A DNA stretch of 64,000 bases, taken from positions 124,001 to 188,000 of the forward strand of contig NZ_BMSY01000006.1 in the NCBI RefSeq assembly GCF_014649395.1, written 5' to 3'. Below are positions 24,925-32,849 of the stretch, piece after piece (the stretch's first letter is position 1; every line of letters begins with the position of its first letter). The notes under the pieces are model-generated. The model did not search any database. It was given only the letters and a program-made list of their open reading frames with translations, and was not told the DNA's origin. Source of the stretch: Streptomyces aureoverticillatus. Its GTDB lineage: Bacteria; Actinomycetota; Actinomycetes; Streptomycetales; Streptomycetaceae. The translations under genes and the position numbers were made by a program.

Positions 24925-26601
24925 GTGCATCCGGCTCAGAAGTTCGGCGACAACCCTGTCGAAGTACGAGAAACCGGCCACTACACGGAGGAATACGTAC
25001 CCAGCTTCGTGGAGAAGTGGGATTCGCTCATAGATTGGGAACGGAGGTCACGGAGTGAAGGAGACTTCTTCATCGACCTGCTGCGCAAGCGAGGCGTGAA
25101 GAGCGTGCTCGACGTGGCGACGGGCACCGGGTTCCACTCGGTGCGGCTGCTCGCCGCGGGGTTCGACACCGTCAGCGCGGACGGCAGCGCCGACATGCTG
25201 GCGGCGGCCTTCGCCAACGGCATGAAGGACGGTCACGTCATGCGCGTCGTCCAGGCGGACTGGCGCTGGCTCAACCGCGACGTGCACGGCGAGTACGACG
25301 CCATCGTCTGCCTCGGCAACTCCTTCACCCACCTGTTCTCGGAGCGCGACCGCCGCCGCGCGCTCGCCGAGTTCTACGCGATGCTCAAGCACGACGGCAT
25401 CCTCGTCCTGGACCAGCGCAACTACGACGCGATCCTCGACGACGGCTACACCAGCAAGCACAAGTACTACTACTGCGGCGAAGACGTCTCCGTGGAGCCC
25501 GAGTACGTGGACGAGGGGCTCGTACGGATGCGGTACAGCTTCCCGGACGACTCCGTCTACCACCTCAACATGTTCCCGCTGCGCAAGGACTACACCCGGC
25601 GGCTGATGTCGGAGGTGGGGTTCCAGAGCATCGAGACGTACGGGGACTTCCAGCACACCTACCGGGGCGAGCAGCCCGACTTCTTCGTGCACGTCGCGGA
25701 GAAGGAGTACCGCGACGACGAGGAGGACGAGAGGTACACCGGCGCGGTCGGCGTCGCCCGCAACTACTACAACTCCTCCGACGCCGACACCTTCTACGCC
25801 AAGGTGTGGGGCGGCGAGGACATCCACATCGGCCTCTACGAAGGCGACGGCGAGCCCATCGCCGACGCCAGCCGCCGCACCGTCGAGCGGATGGCCGGCA
25901 AGCTCGGCCTCACCCGGGACTCCGTCGTGCTCGACCTGGGGTCCGGATACGGCGGCTCGGCGCGCTATCTGGCGTCGACGTACGGCTGCCGGGTCCTCGC
26001 GCTCAACCTCAGCGAGGTGGAGAACCAGCGCCACAAGGAGCTCAACCACGCCCGCGGCCTCTCCGGCCTCATCGAGGTCGTCGACGGGTCCTTCGAGGAC
26101 ATCCCCTACCCGGACGACGTCGTCGACGTGGTGTGGTCGCAGGACGCCTTCCTGCACAGCGGCAACCGCGCTCGCGTCCTGGAGGAGGTGACCCGCGTGC
26201 TGCGGCCCGGCGGGCAGCTCATCTTCACCGACCCGATGGCCGTCGACGACTGCCCACCGGGTGTGCTGCAACCCATCCTCGACCGCATCCACCTGGACAA
26301 CATGGGCTCACCGGGCTTCTACAAGCGCGAGCTGGCACGGCTCGGGTTCGTGCCCTCGGGCGGCGGGCCCGCCGGGCCCGGCGGAACCGGCGGATTCGAG
26401 GAGCACCGCGAGCAGTTGATCACGCACTACGCGCGCGTGCTGGAGGAGACCGAGCGGCAGGAGGCACAGGGGCTGGCCGGCCAGGTCAGCCACGACTACC
26501 TCACGCAGATGAAGAAGGGCCTGGCCCGCTGGGTCACCGCCGGGCGTGACGGGCACATCACGTGGGGCATCCTGCACTTCCGGCGCGGAGGGAGCGCCTG
26601 A
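24925..26601 (+). CDS. Fused glycine/sarcosine N-methyltransferase and dimethylglycine N-methyltransferase (glycine betaine synthesis)
   Basis: 558 aa. Two SAM-dependent methyltransferase domains. The N-terminal one (about 25-265) has motif I VLDVATGTGFHSVRL and VCLGNSFTHLF, DQRNYDAI, the GSMT signature. The C-terminal one (about 290-550) has VVLDLGSGYGGSARYL and VVWSQDAFLHSGNRARVLEE, FTDPMAVDDCP, the SDMT signature. A fused enzyme of this design is known from Actinopolyspora halophila, converting glycine to betaine in three steps, an osmoprotectant. GTG 24925 has AAGGG 9-10 nt upstream. No compatible-solute transporter is adjacent. Confidence 0.92.
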   Translation: MHPAQKFGDNPVEVRETGHYTEEYVPSFVEKWDSLIDWERRSRSEGDFFIDLLRKRGVKSVLDVATGTGFHSVRLLAAGFDTVSADGSADMLAAAFANGMKDGHVMRVVQADWRWLNRDVHGEYDAIVCLGNSFTHLFSERDRRRALAEFYAMLKHDGILVLDQRNYDAILDDGYTSKHKYYYCGEDVSVEPEYVDEGLVRMRYSFPDDSVYHLNMFPLRKDYTRRLMSEVGFQSIETYGDFQHTYRGEQPDFFVHVAEKEYRDDEEDERYTGAVGVARNYYNSSDADTFYAKVWGGEDIHIGLYEGDGEPIADASRRTVERMAGKLGLTRDSVVLDLGSGYGGSARYLASTYGCRVLALNLSEVENQRHKELNHARGLSGLIEVVDGSFEDIPYPDDVVDVVWSQDAFLHSGNRARVLEEVTRVLRPGGQLIFTDPMAVDDCPPGVLQPILDRIHLDNMGSPGFYKRELARLGFVPSGGGPAGPGGTGGFEEHREQLITHYARVLEETERQEAQGLAGQVSHDYLTQMKKGLARWVTAGRDGHITWGILHFRRGGSA

Positions 26602-26606
26602 CGGGA

Positions 26607-26659
26607 GGCCGGAGCACCGGAGCACCGGGGCAGCGCCGACCGGCCCCGGTGCTCCGGCC
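26607..26659. terminator. Alternative-stem hairpin after the methyltransferase
   Basis: GGCCGGAGCACCGG (26607-26620) pairs perfectly with 26646-26659. A second direct copy GGAGCACCGGGG (26619-26630) can instead pair with 26644-26655. The two mutually exclusive stems stand between converging genes. Confidence 0.6.
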
Positions 26660-26715
26660 CACGCAGGCCACTCCGCGCCCCCGGCGGGCCACCGCCGCCG
26701 CGCTCAGCGCCCGTC

Positions 26716-27939
26716 TCAGCGCTGCCGCAGCTCACGCCCGCCGAACGCCCCCGTCCCGTCCGCCTGCTTCCACCACGCCTCCAGGCCCGCCTGGTCCAGG
26801 TCCCGCCAGCACGGCGTCTCCTCGACCAGGGCCCGGCCGAGCCGCCGGCCCAGGTCGACCATGGTGCGGCCCGCGACGGTGCGGTCGGTGTCGTACGACT
26901 CCAGGGCCTCCGGCCAGGTCGTCGCCGTGGCGATGGCGGACTCCAGGACCGTGGCGTCCTGCAGTGCCTTCACCGCGCCCGCGCCGGTGTGCGGGCGCGC
27001 GACCGTCGCCGCGTCGCCCGCGAGCAGCACCCGGTCCCGGGCGTAGCGGGGCGCCGTGAAGTCGTACATGGGCTGGAGGAACAGCTCACCGGGCGCGGTC
27101 GCGCGGACCAGGGTGCCCCAGTAGGGCGGCAGCAACTCGTCGGCGACGTACGCGAGATGGGCGCCCAGCGCGTCGGTGAGGCGGCCGGGCGGCAGGCTGG
27201 TGGGGCTGGTGAAGCCGAGGTCGGCGTCCAGGCCCGGGGGCGGCGCCGTGTACAGGACCCAGTTGACGCGGTGGCCGCCCGCGCCGTCCGGGATGCGGTA
27301 GATGATCACGTGGCCGCCGTCGAAGACGACGTACACGCTGTCCTCCGCGGCCCACAGGTGCGGATCGGGGAGACGGTCCTCGGGGTAGGCGCCGCGCCAG
27401 GCCAGATAGCCCGCGTACTCGGCGCCCAGGCCGGGGTGGGCGGCCGCGCGGACCACGGAGCGGTAGCCGTCCGCGCCGATCACGACGTCGAACCGCTCGG
27501 TGCCGCCGTCGGTGTCCACCTCCGCGCCGTACGGACAGGACCGCACGGCCTCGACGGACGTGCCGGTGCGGAACTCCACGGACTCCGGCACCCGGCGCCG
27601 CAACTCGCCCCACAACGGGCCCCAGTTGTAGGTGCGGAACGGGAACGGCATCGCGCCCAGCTCCTTGCCGAGCGGGCCCGACGCCCGTTCGTCGCGCACG
27701 TACCAGCGGCGTCTGACGAGCTGCACCCAGGGCATGTCGGCGTCCATGTACCCGGCCGACTCCAGCTCCGCGTAGCGCGAGTTGTGCACCGCGAGGCCCA
27801 CGCCCCGTTCCGCGAGCCGGCCCGCGGCCCGCTCGTACACCGTGATCTCGTCCGCGCCGCCACGGTGCGCCGCCAGCGCCATGGCGCACCCCGCGACGCT
27901 GCCGCCGACGACGGCGACCCTGCCTGAATGCATCATCAT
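26716..27939 (-). CDS. FAD-dependent monooxygenase (PHBH/UbiH type)
   Basis: 407 aa. Rossmann FAD fold: GRVAVVGGSVAGCAMALAAHRGG, then the DG motif RFDVVIGADGYRSVVR and the second FAD motif DRVLLAGDAATVARPHTGAGAVKAL. Aromatic hydroxylase-like group; substrate unknown, could belong to catabolism or to tailoring of a small molecule. ATG 27939 is the first of three consecutive ATGs, with AGGA just upstream. It follows the C39-like gene (27982-28617) in the same direction with a 42-bp gap, so the two may be co-transcribed. Confidence 0.88.
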   Translation of the reverse strand: MMMHSGRVAVVGGSVAGCAMALAAHRGGADEITVYERAAGRLAERGVGLAVHNSRYAELESAGYMDADMPWVQLVRRRWYVRDERASGPLGKELGAMPFPFRTYNWGPLWGELRRRVPESVEFRTGTSVEAVRSCPYGAEVDTDGGTERFDVVIGADGYRSVVRAAAHPGLGAEYAGYLAWRGAYPEDRLPDPHLWAAEDSVYVVFDGGHVIIYRIPDGAGGHRVNWVLYTAPPPGLDADLGFTSPTSLPPGRLTDALGAHLAYVADELLPPYWGTLVRATAPGELFLQPMYDFTAPRYARDRVLLAGDAATVARPHTGAGAVKALQDATVLESAIATATTWPEALESYDTDRTVAGRTMVDLGRRLGRALVEETPCWRDLDQAGLEAWWKQADGTGAFGGRELRQR

Positions 27940-27981
27940 GCCATCCTGGCAGGCAAGATGACGTTCTGTCATGACCGCGAT

Positions 27982-28617
27982 TCAGTGCGTGGCCGACATG
28001 CCCGCCCTCGTGGCCATGGACACGCCGCGGCCCGCGAAGAACGGCTCGAAGGCCGCCGGGGGCAGCTCGGCGACGCGGGTGCCCGCGTCGATGCCCGACG
28101 AGTTGTGGAAGTGCAGGGAGCCGTCCGGCGTCCGCCCCGTGATCAGGACCAGATGCCCGCCCCGGCCCGGTGCGGGCCGCTCGGGGCGCCGGATCTCGAA
28201 GTGCACGGACACCATCACCGTCCGCCCGGCGTCGAGGAGCGGGACGATCTCGTCGAGCGTGAGGTGCCGGTGCACGGTCGCCTCCACGCCGTGTACGTCG
28301 CGTACGTACTCGGCGAACGGGGCGTAGATCAGCCCGCGGATCGTGCCCTCGGCGTCCTCGGTGTACGCCCCGTACTTCAGCGCGCCGTCGCGCAGCTCGA
28401 AGAGCGACGGCGCGTCCGGGCCGAGCGCCATCCGCAGGCATGCGAGCCCGCACAGATGGCTGCACCAGCGCGCGTAGTCCTCCAGCGTGGCGGCGCCCGA
28501 CTCCCGCCAGGCCGGGTCGTCGGCGCGGTCATGACCCTCGTACACGATCTTCGAGACGAGGTCCGGCGAGGCGAACTGCGTGAGGGACGGGGTCCCGCAG
28601 GTGGTGCAGAGGCTCAC
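27982..28617 (-). CDS. C39-like cysteine peptidase-fold protein
   Basis: 211 aa. Papain-like C39 pattern: Cys in WCSHLCGLACLRMAL (about 65-80), His in RGGHLVLITGRTPDGSLHFHN, and Asn/Asp in the HNSSG that follows; these would form the triad. Not linked to an ABC exporter, so not a bacteriocin transporter peptidase domain. Similar free-standing C39-like proteins are annotated in Streptomyces near amino-acid or natural-product genes. GTG 28617 is chosen because AGGAG sits 7 nt upstream; GTG 28623 lies too close to it. Likely co-transcribed with the FAD monooxygenase. Confidence 0.72.
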   Translation of the reverse strand: MSLCTTCGTPSLTQFASPDLVSKIVYEGHDRADDPAWRESGAATLEDYARWCSHLCGLACLRMALGPDAPSLFELRDGALKYGAYTEDAEGTIRGLIYAPFAEYVRDVHGVEATVHRHLTLDEIVPLLDAGRTVMVSVHFEIRRPERPAPGRGGHLVLITGRTPDGSLHFHNSSGIDAGTRVAELPPAAFEPFFAGRGVSMATRAGMSATH

Positions 28618-28637
28618 CGACACGCTCCTGGTTCCTG

Positions 28638-28722
28638 GCTCCTGGCGACAACCAACCGTTACGGGCGGCAACCGCTCCTGGCGACAGCCGCTCCTGGCGA
28701 CGGCCGCCTACTGGCGATAGCC
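28638..28722. repeat. Short 16-bp tandem repeats between aminotransferase and C39-like gene
   Basis: GCTCCTGGCGACARCC-type units at 28638, 28674 and 28690, with a diverged fourth at 28706. The last unit contains the stop codon of the aminotransferase gene. Confidence 0.6.
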
Positions 28723-29919
28723 GCTCAGGAAACGGCCGATGCGGCTGATCGCCGCGTCCAGATCGTCAGCGTACGGGAGGGTGAGGATGCGGAAGTGGTC
28801 GGGGCGCGGCCAGTTGAAGCCGGTGCCCTGGACGACCTGGATCTTCTCCTGGAGCAGCAGGTCGAGGACGAACTTCTCGTCGTCGTGGATCGCGTGCACC
28901 TTGGGGTCCAGGCGCGCGAACGCGTACAGCGCGCCGCGCGGCTTCACGCAGGAGACCCCGGGGATCTCGTTGAGCTTCTGCCAGGCGCGGTCGCGCTGTT
29001 CGTACAGGCGGCCGCCCGGGGCGGTCAGCTCGTGGATGGACTGGCGGCCGCCGAGCGCGGCCTGGATCGCGTACTGGGCGGGCGCGTTGGGGCACAGCCG
29101 CATGGAGGCCAGCATCGTCAGGCCCTCCAGATAGTTCCGCGCGTGCTGCTTCGGCCCGGTCACCACCAGCCAGCCGGAGCGGAAGCCCGCGACGCGGTAC
29201 GTCTTCGACAGGCCGCAGAAGGTCAGGACCACCAGGTCGGGGGCGAGTGCGGCGACGCTGTGGTGCACCGCGTCGTCGTACAGGATCTGGTCGTAGATCT
29301 CGTCGGCGAACACCATCAGGCCGTGGCGGCGGGCCAGGTCGAGGATGCCCTCGATGATCTCGCGGGGGTAGACCGCGCCCGTCGGGTTGTTCGGGTTGAT
29401 GATCACGACGGCCTTGGTGCGGTCGGTGATCTTCGACGCCATGTCGTCGAGGTCCGGATACCAGTCGGCCTGTTCGTCGCACAGGTAGTGCACGGCCTTG
29501 CCTCCGGAGAGGGTCGTCACGGCCGTCCAGAGAGGGAAGTCCGGGGCGGGGATGAGGACTTCGTCGCCGTCTTCGAGCAGTGCCTGTACGGCCATCGTGA
29601 CCAGCTCGGACACCCCGTTGCCGAGGAAGACGTCGTCCACGGAGAGGTCGTCCAGGCCGAGTGCCTGGTAGCGCTGGACGACGGCGCGGCGGGCGGAGAG
29701 GACGCCGCGCGAGTCCGTGTAGCCGTGCGCGCCCGGCAGCATCCGGATCATGTCCTGGACGATCTCCTCGGGTGCCTCGAAGCCGAAGAGCGCGGGATTG
29801 CCGGTGTTGAGGCGCAGGACGCTGTGGCCCGCCTCCTCCAGGGCGTTGGCGTGCTCGATGACCGGTCCGCGGATCTCGTAACAGACCTCGCTGAGCTTGC
29901 TCGACTGCCGGAACTCCAT
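28708..29919 (-). CDS. Pyridoxal-phosphate aminotransferase (AlaA-like, class I/II)
   Basis: 403 aa. Fold-type I: NTGNPALFGFEAPEEIV, IINPNNPTGAVYP, DEIYDQILYDD, the PLP lysine in FCGLSKTYRVAGFRSGW (about 240-256), and the phosphate-cup end RFRILTLPY-like FRILTLPYADD. Closest in reading to E. coli AlaA and actinobacterial alanine aminotransferases (alanine and pyruvate with glutamate/2-oxoglutarate). ATG 29919. Divergent from the HxlR gene; two palindromes lie between and could control both. Confidence 0.9.
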   Translation of the reverse strand: MEFRQSSKLSEVCYEIRGPVIEHANALEEAGHSVLRLNTGNPALFGFEAPEEIVQDMIRMLPGAHGYTDSRGVLSARRAVVQRYQALGLDDLSVDDVFLGNGVSELVTMAVQALLEDGDEVLIPAPDFPLWTAVTTLSGGKAVHYLCDEQADWYPDLDDMASKITDRTKAVVIINPNNPTGAVYPREIIEGILDLARRHGLMVFADEIYDQILYDDAVHHSVAALAPDLVVLTFCGLSKTYRVAGFRSGWLVVTGPKQHARNYLEGLTMLASMRLCPNAPAQYAIQAALGGRQSIHELTAPGGRLYEQRDRAWQKLNEIPGVSCVKPRGALYAFARLDPKVHAIHDDEKFVLDLLLQEKIQVVQGTGFNWPRPDHFRILTLPYADDLDAAISRIGRFLSGYRQ

Positions 29920-29945
29920 GCGGTGTGCCTCCCGTGGCGTGCGTT

Positions 29946-29981
29946 ACTTGGTTTTACCAAGTCGCCGCTTGGAAAGTCCAA
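29946..29981. promoter_or_regulatory. Pair of phased palindromes in the aminotransferase/HxlR intergenic region
   Basis: ACTTGGT-TTT-ACCAAGT (29946-29962) and TTGGA-AAG-TCCAA (29969-29981, wider CTTGGA core). Their centres are 21 bp apart, two helical turns. HxlR proteins bind as dimers to such sites, so this is a likely autoregulatory operator. Confidence 0.58.
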
Positions 29982-30003
29982 CAACTTGTCTAGACTGCGA
30001 CGC

Positions 30004-30660
30004 ATGCCACCTCGACCGTCGACTCGTCCGCGCCGAAGCTACGACCAGTACTGCGCCGCCGCCCGCGCCCTCGACGCCGTCGGCGACCGCTGGACCCTGC
30101 TGATCGTCCGTGAACTGCTCGCCGGGCCCCGCCGCTACACCGACCTGCACGCCGATCTGCCCGGCGTCAGCACGGACGTGCTCGCCTCGCGGCTCAAGGA
30201 CATGGAGCAGTCGGGTCTCGCGACCCGCCGTCGGCTGCCGCCGCCCGCGTCGGCGTACGTCTACGAACTCACCGGCCGGGGGCGTGAGTTGCTGCCCGTG
30301 CTGCGGGCGCTCGCCGCCTGGGGCGCCCCCGAGCTGGCCGAGCGCCGGCCCACCGACGCGGTGCGCGCCCACTGGTTCGCGCTGCCGTTGCGCGCCCACT
30401 TGGAGTCGCTCGACTGGCAGGGGGTCGTCGAAGTCCGCCTGGACGAGGGGGACTTCCATGTGCGCGTGGGCGGTGACGACGAGGTCGTGTTCGGGGAGGG
30501 GCCCGCCCCCGTCGAACCGGACGCCCGCATGTCGCTGGACGCGGTGACGGCTGTTGAGCTCGGGCGGGGTGTGCTCGCCGTCGCCGACGGGGTGCGGGCC
30601 GGGCGCATCACCGTGACCGGCGAGGGCGCCTCGGCCAAGGCGCTGCGGGAGGGGACATAG
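30004..30660 (+). CDS. HxlR-family regulator with extra C-terminal domain
   Basis: 218 aa. HxlR winged helix at about 10-105: SYDQYCAAARALDAVGDRWT, LLIVRELLAGPRRYTDLHADLPG, STDVLASRLKDMEQSGLATR. The C-terminal about 100 residues (LRAHLESLDWQGVVEVRLDEGDFHVRVGGDD) resemble an SCP2-like lipid-binding module, as in other Streptomyces HxlR proteins. ATG 30004 is only 22 bp after the second palindrome; no strong ribosome site. Probably represses its own gene and perhaps the divergent aminotransferase. Confidence 0.87.
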   Translation: MPPRPSTRPRRSYDQYCAAARALDAVGDRWTLLIVRELLAGPRRYTDLHADLPGVSTDVLASRLKDMEQSGLATRRRLPPPASAYVYELTGRGRELLPVLRALAAWGAPELAERRPTDAVRAHWFALPLRAHLESLDWQGVVEVRLDEGDFHVRVGGDDEVVFGEGPAPVEPDARMSLDAVTAVELGRGVLAVADGVRAGRITVTGEGASAKALREGT

Positions 30661-30722
30661 CCTGTCCGGCGTTCGAGGACGAGGCGCGGAGCGCCGACCA
30701 GGGGGAGAGGGGCGCAGCCCCA
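30660..30722. repeat. Intergenic repeat family R2, partial copy
   Basis: GCCTGTCCGGCGTTCGAGGA, then GAGGCGCGGAGCGCC and a GGGGCGCAGCCCC hairpin. It fills the 76-bp gap between the HxlR and VWA-partner stops. Confidence 0.7.
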
Positions 30723-30736
30723 TGGTCGGCGGGTCC

Positions 30737-31486
30737 TCAGGCGCCGGAAGGCGCCCTGCCCCGGGCGAGGGTGTAGCCGCCCACGCCCGCCAGGGCGGCC
30801 AGTACGCCGCCCGCGGCCGTCCACACCCAGCGGTCCGTCCACCAGCCGGAGGCCCAGCCGTCCTCGGGCTCGGCGCTGGACGGCTCAGCCCGTTTGCCGG
30901 GTACGAGCGGCGCGCCCAGCGTGCCGTCCACCGCCGCCGCGCCGCCCACGTCCTTCGACGTCGCCTTCACCTCGGCGGTGACGGGCAGGCCCAGGTCGGC
31001 GGTCTCGACGCCGGTCGCGGTGAGGCGCACGTAGTACGTGCCCGGCAGCGGGTCGTTCGCCCACGGGTCCGACCACGCGCGCACCGGGCGCAGCGTGCAG
31101 GCGAGGTCGACGGAGGCCGCGTCCTTCGGTGCCGTGCGCGCCTGCATGCCGTACATGCAGGACTGACGGCGCCTCAGCCCGTCGTACACGTCGATCCGCC
31201 ACGTCGTGTCGGCGTGCCGCGACGCCGACTCGGGCAGCTTCACGGTCGCCTCGACGGTGGGCCGCTGACCGGCGTCCGCCGGGAACGACCAGTAGAGGTA
31301 GTCGCCCGTCGAGGCGCTCGCCGTGGCCTCGTCGCCCTGCGCGATCTCCGTCGCCGTACGGAAGGACGTGCCCGCGTCGGCGGGCTTCTTGCCGTCGTCG
31401 TCACCGGCCGCGAACGCGGGGCCGGAGGCGAGCAGGGTGGTGAGGCCCAGGAGTCCGGCCAGCGCCAGCAGCCGCTTCGTACGCAT
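30737..31486 (-). CDS. Secreted, C-terminally anchored partner of the VWA protein
   Basis: 249 aa. Signal peptide MRTKRLLALAGLLGLTTLLA ending ASGPAFA-A, an extracellular domain with GDYLYWSFPADAGQRPTVEA and SVDLACTLRPVRAWSDPW, then a C-terminal membrane helix (WVWTAAGGVLAALAGVGGYTL) and short basic tail. No enzymatic motif. Its ATG overlaps the TGA of the VWA gene by one base (TGATG), so the two proteins are translationally coupled and probably form one surface complex. Both contain related jelly-roll-like YLYWSF/HRWYRVDVEPGQ regions. Confidence 0.8.
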   Translation of the reverse strand: MRTKRLLALAGLLGLTTLLASGPAFAAGDDDGKKPADAGTSFRTATEIAQGDEATASASTGDYLYWSFPADAGQRPTVEATVKLPESASRHADTTWRIDVYDGLRRRQSCMYGMQARTAPKDAASVDLACTLRPVRAWSDPWANDPLPGTYYVRLTATGVETADLGLPVTAEVKATSKDVGGAAAVDGTLGAPLVPGKRAEPSSAEPEDGWASGWWTDRWVWTAAGGVLAALAGVGGYTLARGRAPSGA

Positions 31487-32778
31487 CAGTTGGTCCTCCA
31501 GACGGCGAGGCGCGAGCGGGACAGCCAGCCCCACAGCACCCCGCCCACGAAGCCGGTGAGCACCAGCGCGCCGAGCAGCCACCAGCCGCGGCCCAGGCCG
31601 AACGCCGCCACGTCGGAGGCGTCGTCGGGCGCGTCCACGACGTCGACGGTCAGCTCGACGGGCAGGCCGGGCTTCGACTTGGCGTCGGCGAAGGCGGTGG
31701 CGGAGGTGGCGGAGTAGGAGTGGGACACCTGGAGGCAGACGGTCTCCGTCCGATCCTCGTCGTCCTCGTCGTCCCGCTCCGGCTTCGGATAGCGCAGCCC
31801 CGTCGAGATGACGTCCGTACGCCCGTCGCCCGCCTCCGAGCCGCGCACGATCTCGCGGCCGTGCTGGGTGACGGCCCGCATCAGCACGCCGTAGTCGTTG
31901 TTCACGGCCCGGTCGGCCCCGACGCTCACCGAGGCGCGCACCTCCTGGCCCGGCTCGACGTCCACGCGGTACCAGCGGTGCTCGCCGAACTTCGCGCGGT
32001 CGGCGTACAGGCCGGGCTTCAGCTCCGGCGCGGCCGAGCAGCTGTCGGCGCCCGTGACGGCCACGGGCTTGACGACGGGATCGGCGGCGCGGTCCACCAA
32101 CTGGCCCACGCGGTCGGCGAGTTCGTCGGTGTGCTGGATGGAGGTGTAGGTGCCGCCGGTCGCCTCCGCGATGCAGCTGAGCTGCTTGCGCATCTTGGTG
32201 TTCGGCACCAGGCCGAGCGTGTCGATCGTGAGGTCGATGCCCTGGGCGGAGATGTCCCGCGCGACCTCGCACGGGTCCAGCGGCTGACAGGTGTCCTCGC
32301 CGTCGCTGATGAGGACGATGCGGCGCGAACCCTCGCCGCCCTTCAGGTCGCCGGCCGCCTTCAGCAGGGTCGGGCCGATCGGGGTCCAGCCGGTGGGCGA
32401 CAGCGTGGCGACCGCCGTCTTGGCGTCCCTGCGGTCGAGCGGGCCGACCGGGTACAGCTGCTCGGTGTCCTTGCAGCCGGTCTTGCGGTCGTCGCCGTGG
32501 TAGTTGGCGCCGAGGGTGCGGATGCCGAGTTCGACGTCCTCGGGGGTGGCGTCGAGCACCTCGTTGAACGCCTGCTTCGCCGCGGCCATCCGGCTCTTGC
32601 CGTCGATGTCGCGGGCCCGCATGGAACCACTCACGTCGAGCACCAGCTCGACCTTGGGGACGGCCTCCCCGTCACGGTCCGGTTCGTCGTCGGCGTACGC
32701 CGACATGGGCGAAAGCCCCATGCCAAGGGTCGCGAACAGGGCACAGAACCCCGCCGCGAACCGTTTTCTGATGATCAT
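31486..32778 (-). CDS. Secreted VWA-domain protein, C-terminally anchored
   Basis: 430 aa from ATG 32778 (GTG 32781 also possible). Signal peptide FAAGFCALFATLGMGLSPMSAYA, von Willebrand A domain at about 42-235 with MIDAS DVSGSM, conserved Thr in TGWTPIGP and Asp in LISDGEDTC, then an extracellular domain (HRWYRVDVEPGQEVRASVSV) and one membrane helix GWWLLGALVLTGFVGGVLWGW with a short basic tail. Metal-dependent protein-binding module on the outer face of the membrane; ligand unknown. First gene of a two-gene operon. Confidence 0.88.
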   Translation of the reverse strand: MIIRKRFAAGFCALFATLGMGLSPMSAYADDEPDRDGEAVPKVELVLDVSGSMRARDIDGKSRMAAAKQAFNEVLDATPEDVELGIRTLGANYHGDDRKTGCKDTEQLYPVGPLDRRDAKTAVATLSPTGWTPIGPTLLKAAGDLKGGEGSRRIVLISDGEDTCQPLDPCEVARDISAQGIDLTIDTLGLVPNTKMRKQLSCIAEATGGTYTSIQHTDELADRVGQLVDRAADPVVKPVAVTGADSCSAAPELKPGLYADRAKFGEHRWYRVDVEPGQEVRASVSVGADRAVNNDYGVLMRAVTQHGREIVRGSEAGDGRTDVISTGLRYPKPERDDEDDEDRTETVCLQVSHSYSATSATAFADAKSKPGLPVELTVDVVDAPDDASDVAAFGLGRGWWLLGALVLTGFVGGVLWGWLSRSRLAVWRTN

Positions 32779-32849
32779 CACCGGATCTTATGGATCAAGG
32801 TCCGTACGCTCAAAAAAACCGGTTGCGGTGCCCGGTTAGGGTGGCGGGT

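Noticed and set aside
27928..30003. 910-aa plus-strand frame upstream of the HxlR start
   Set aside because: It runs antisense to the C39-like and aminotransferase genes and has shadow composition. Only the part from ATG 30004 (HxlR) is real.
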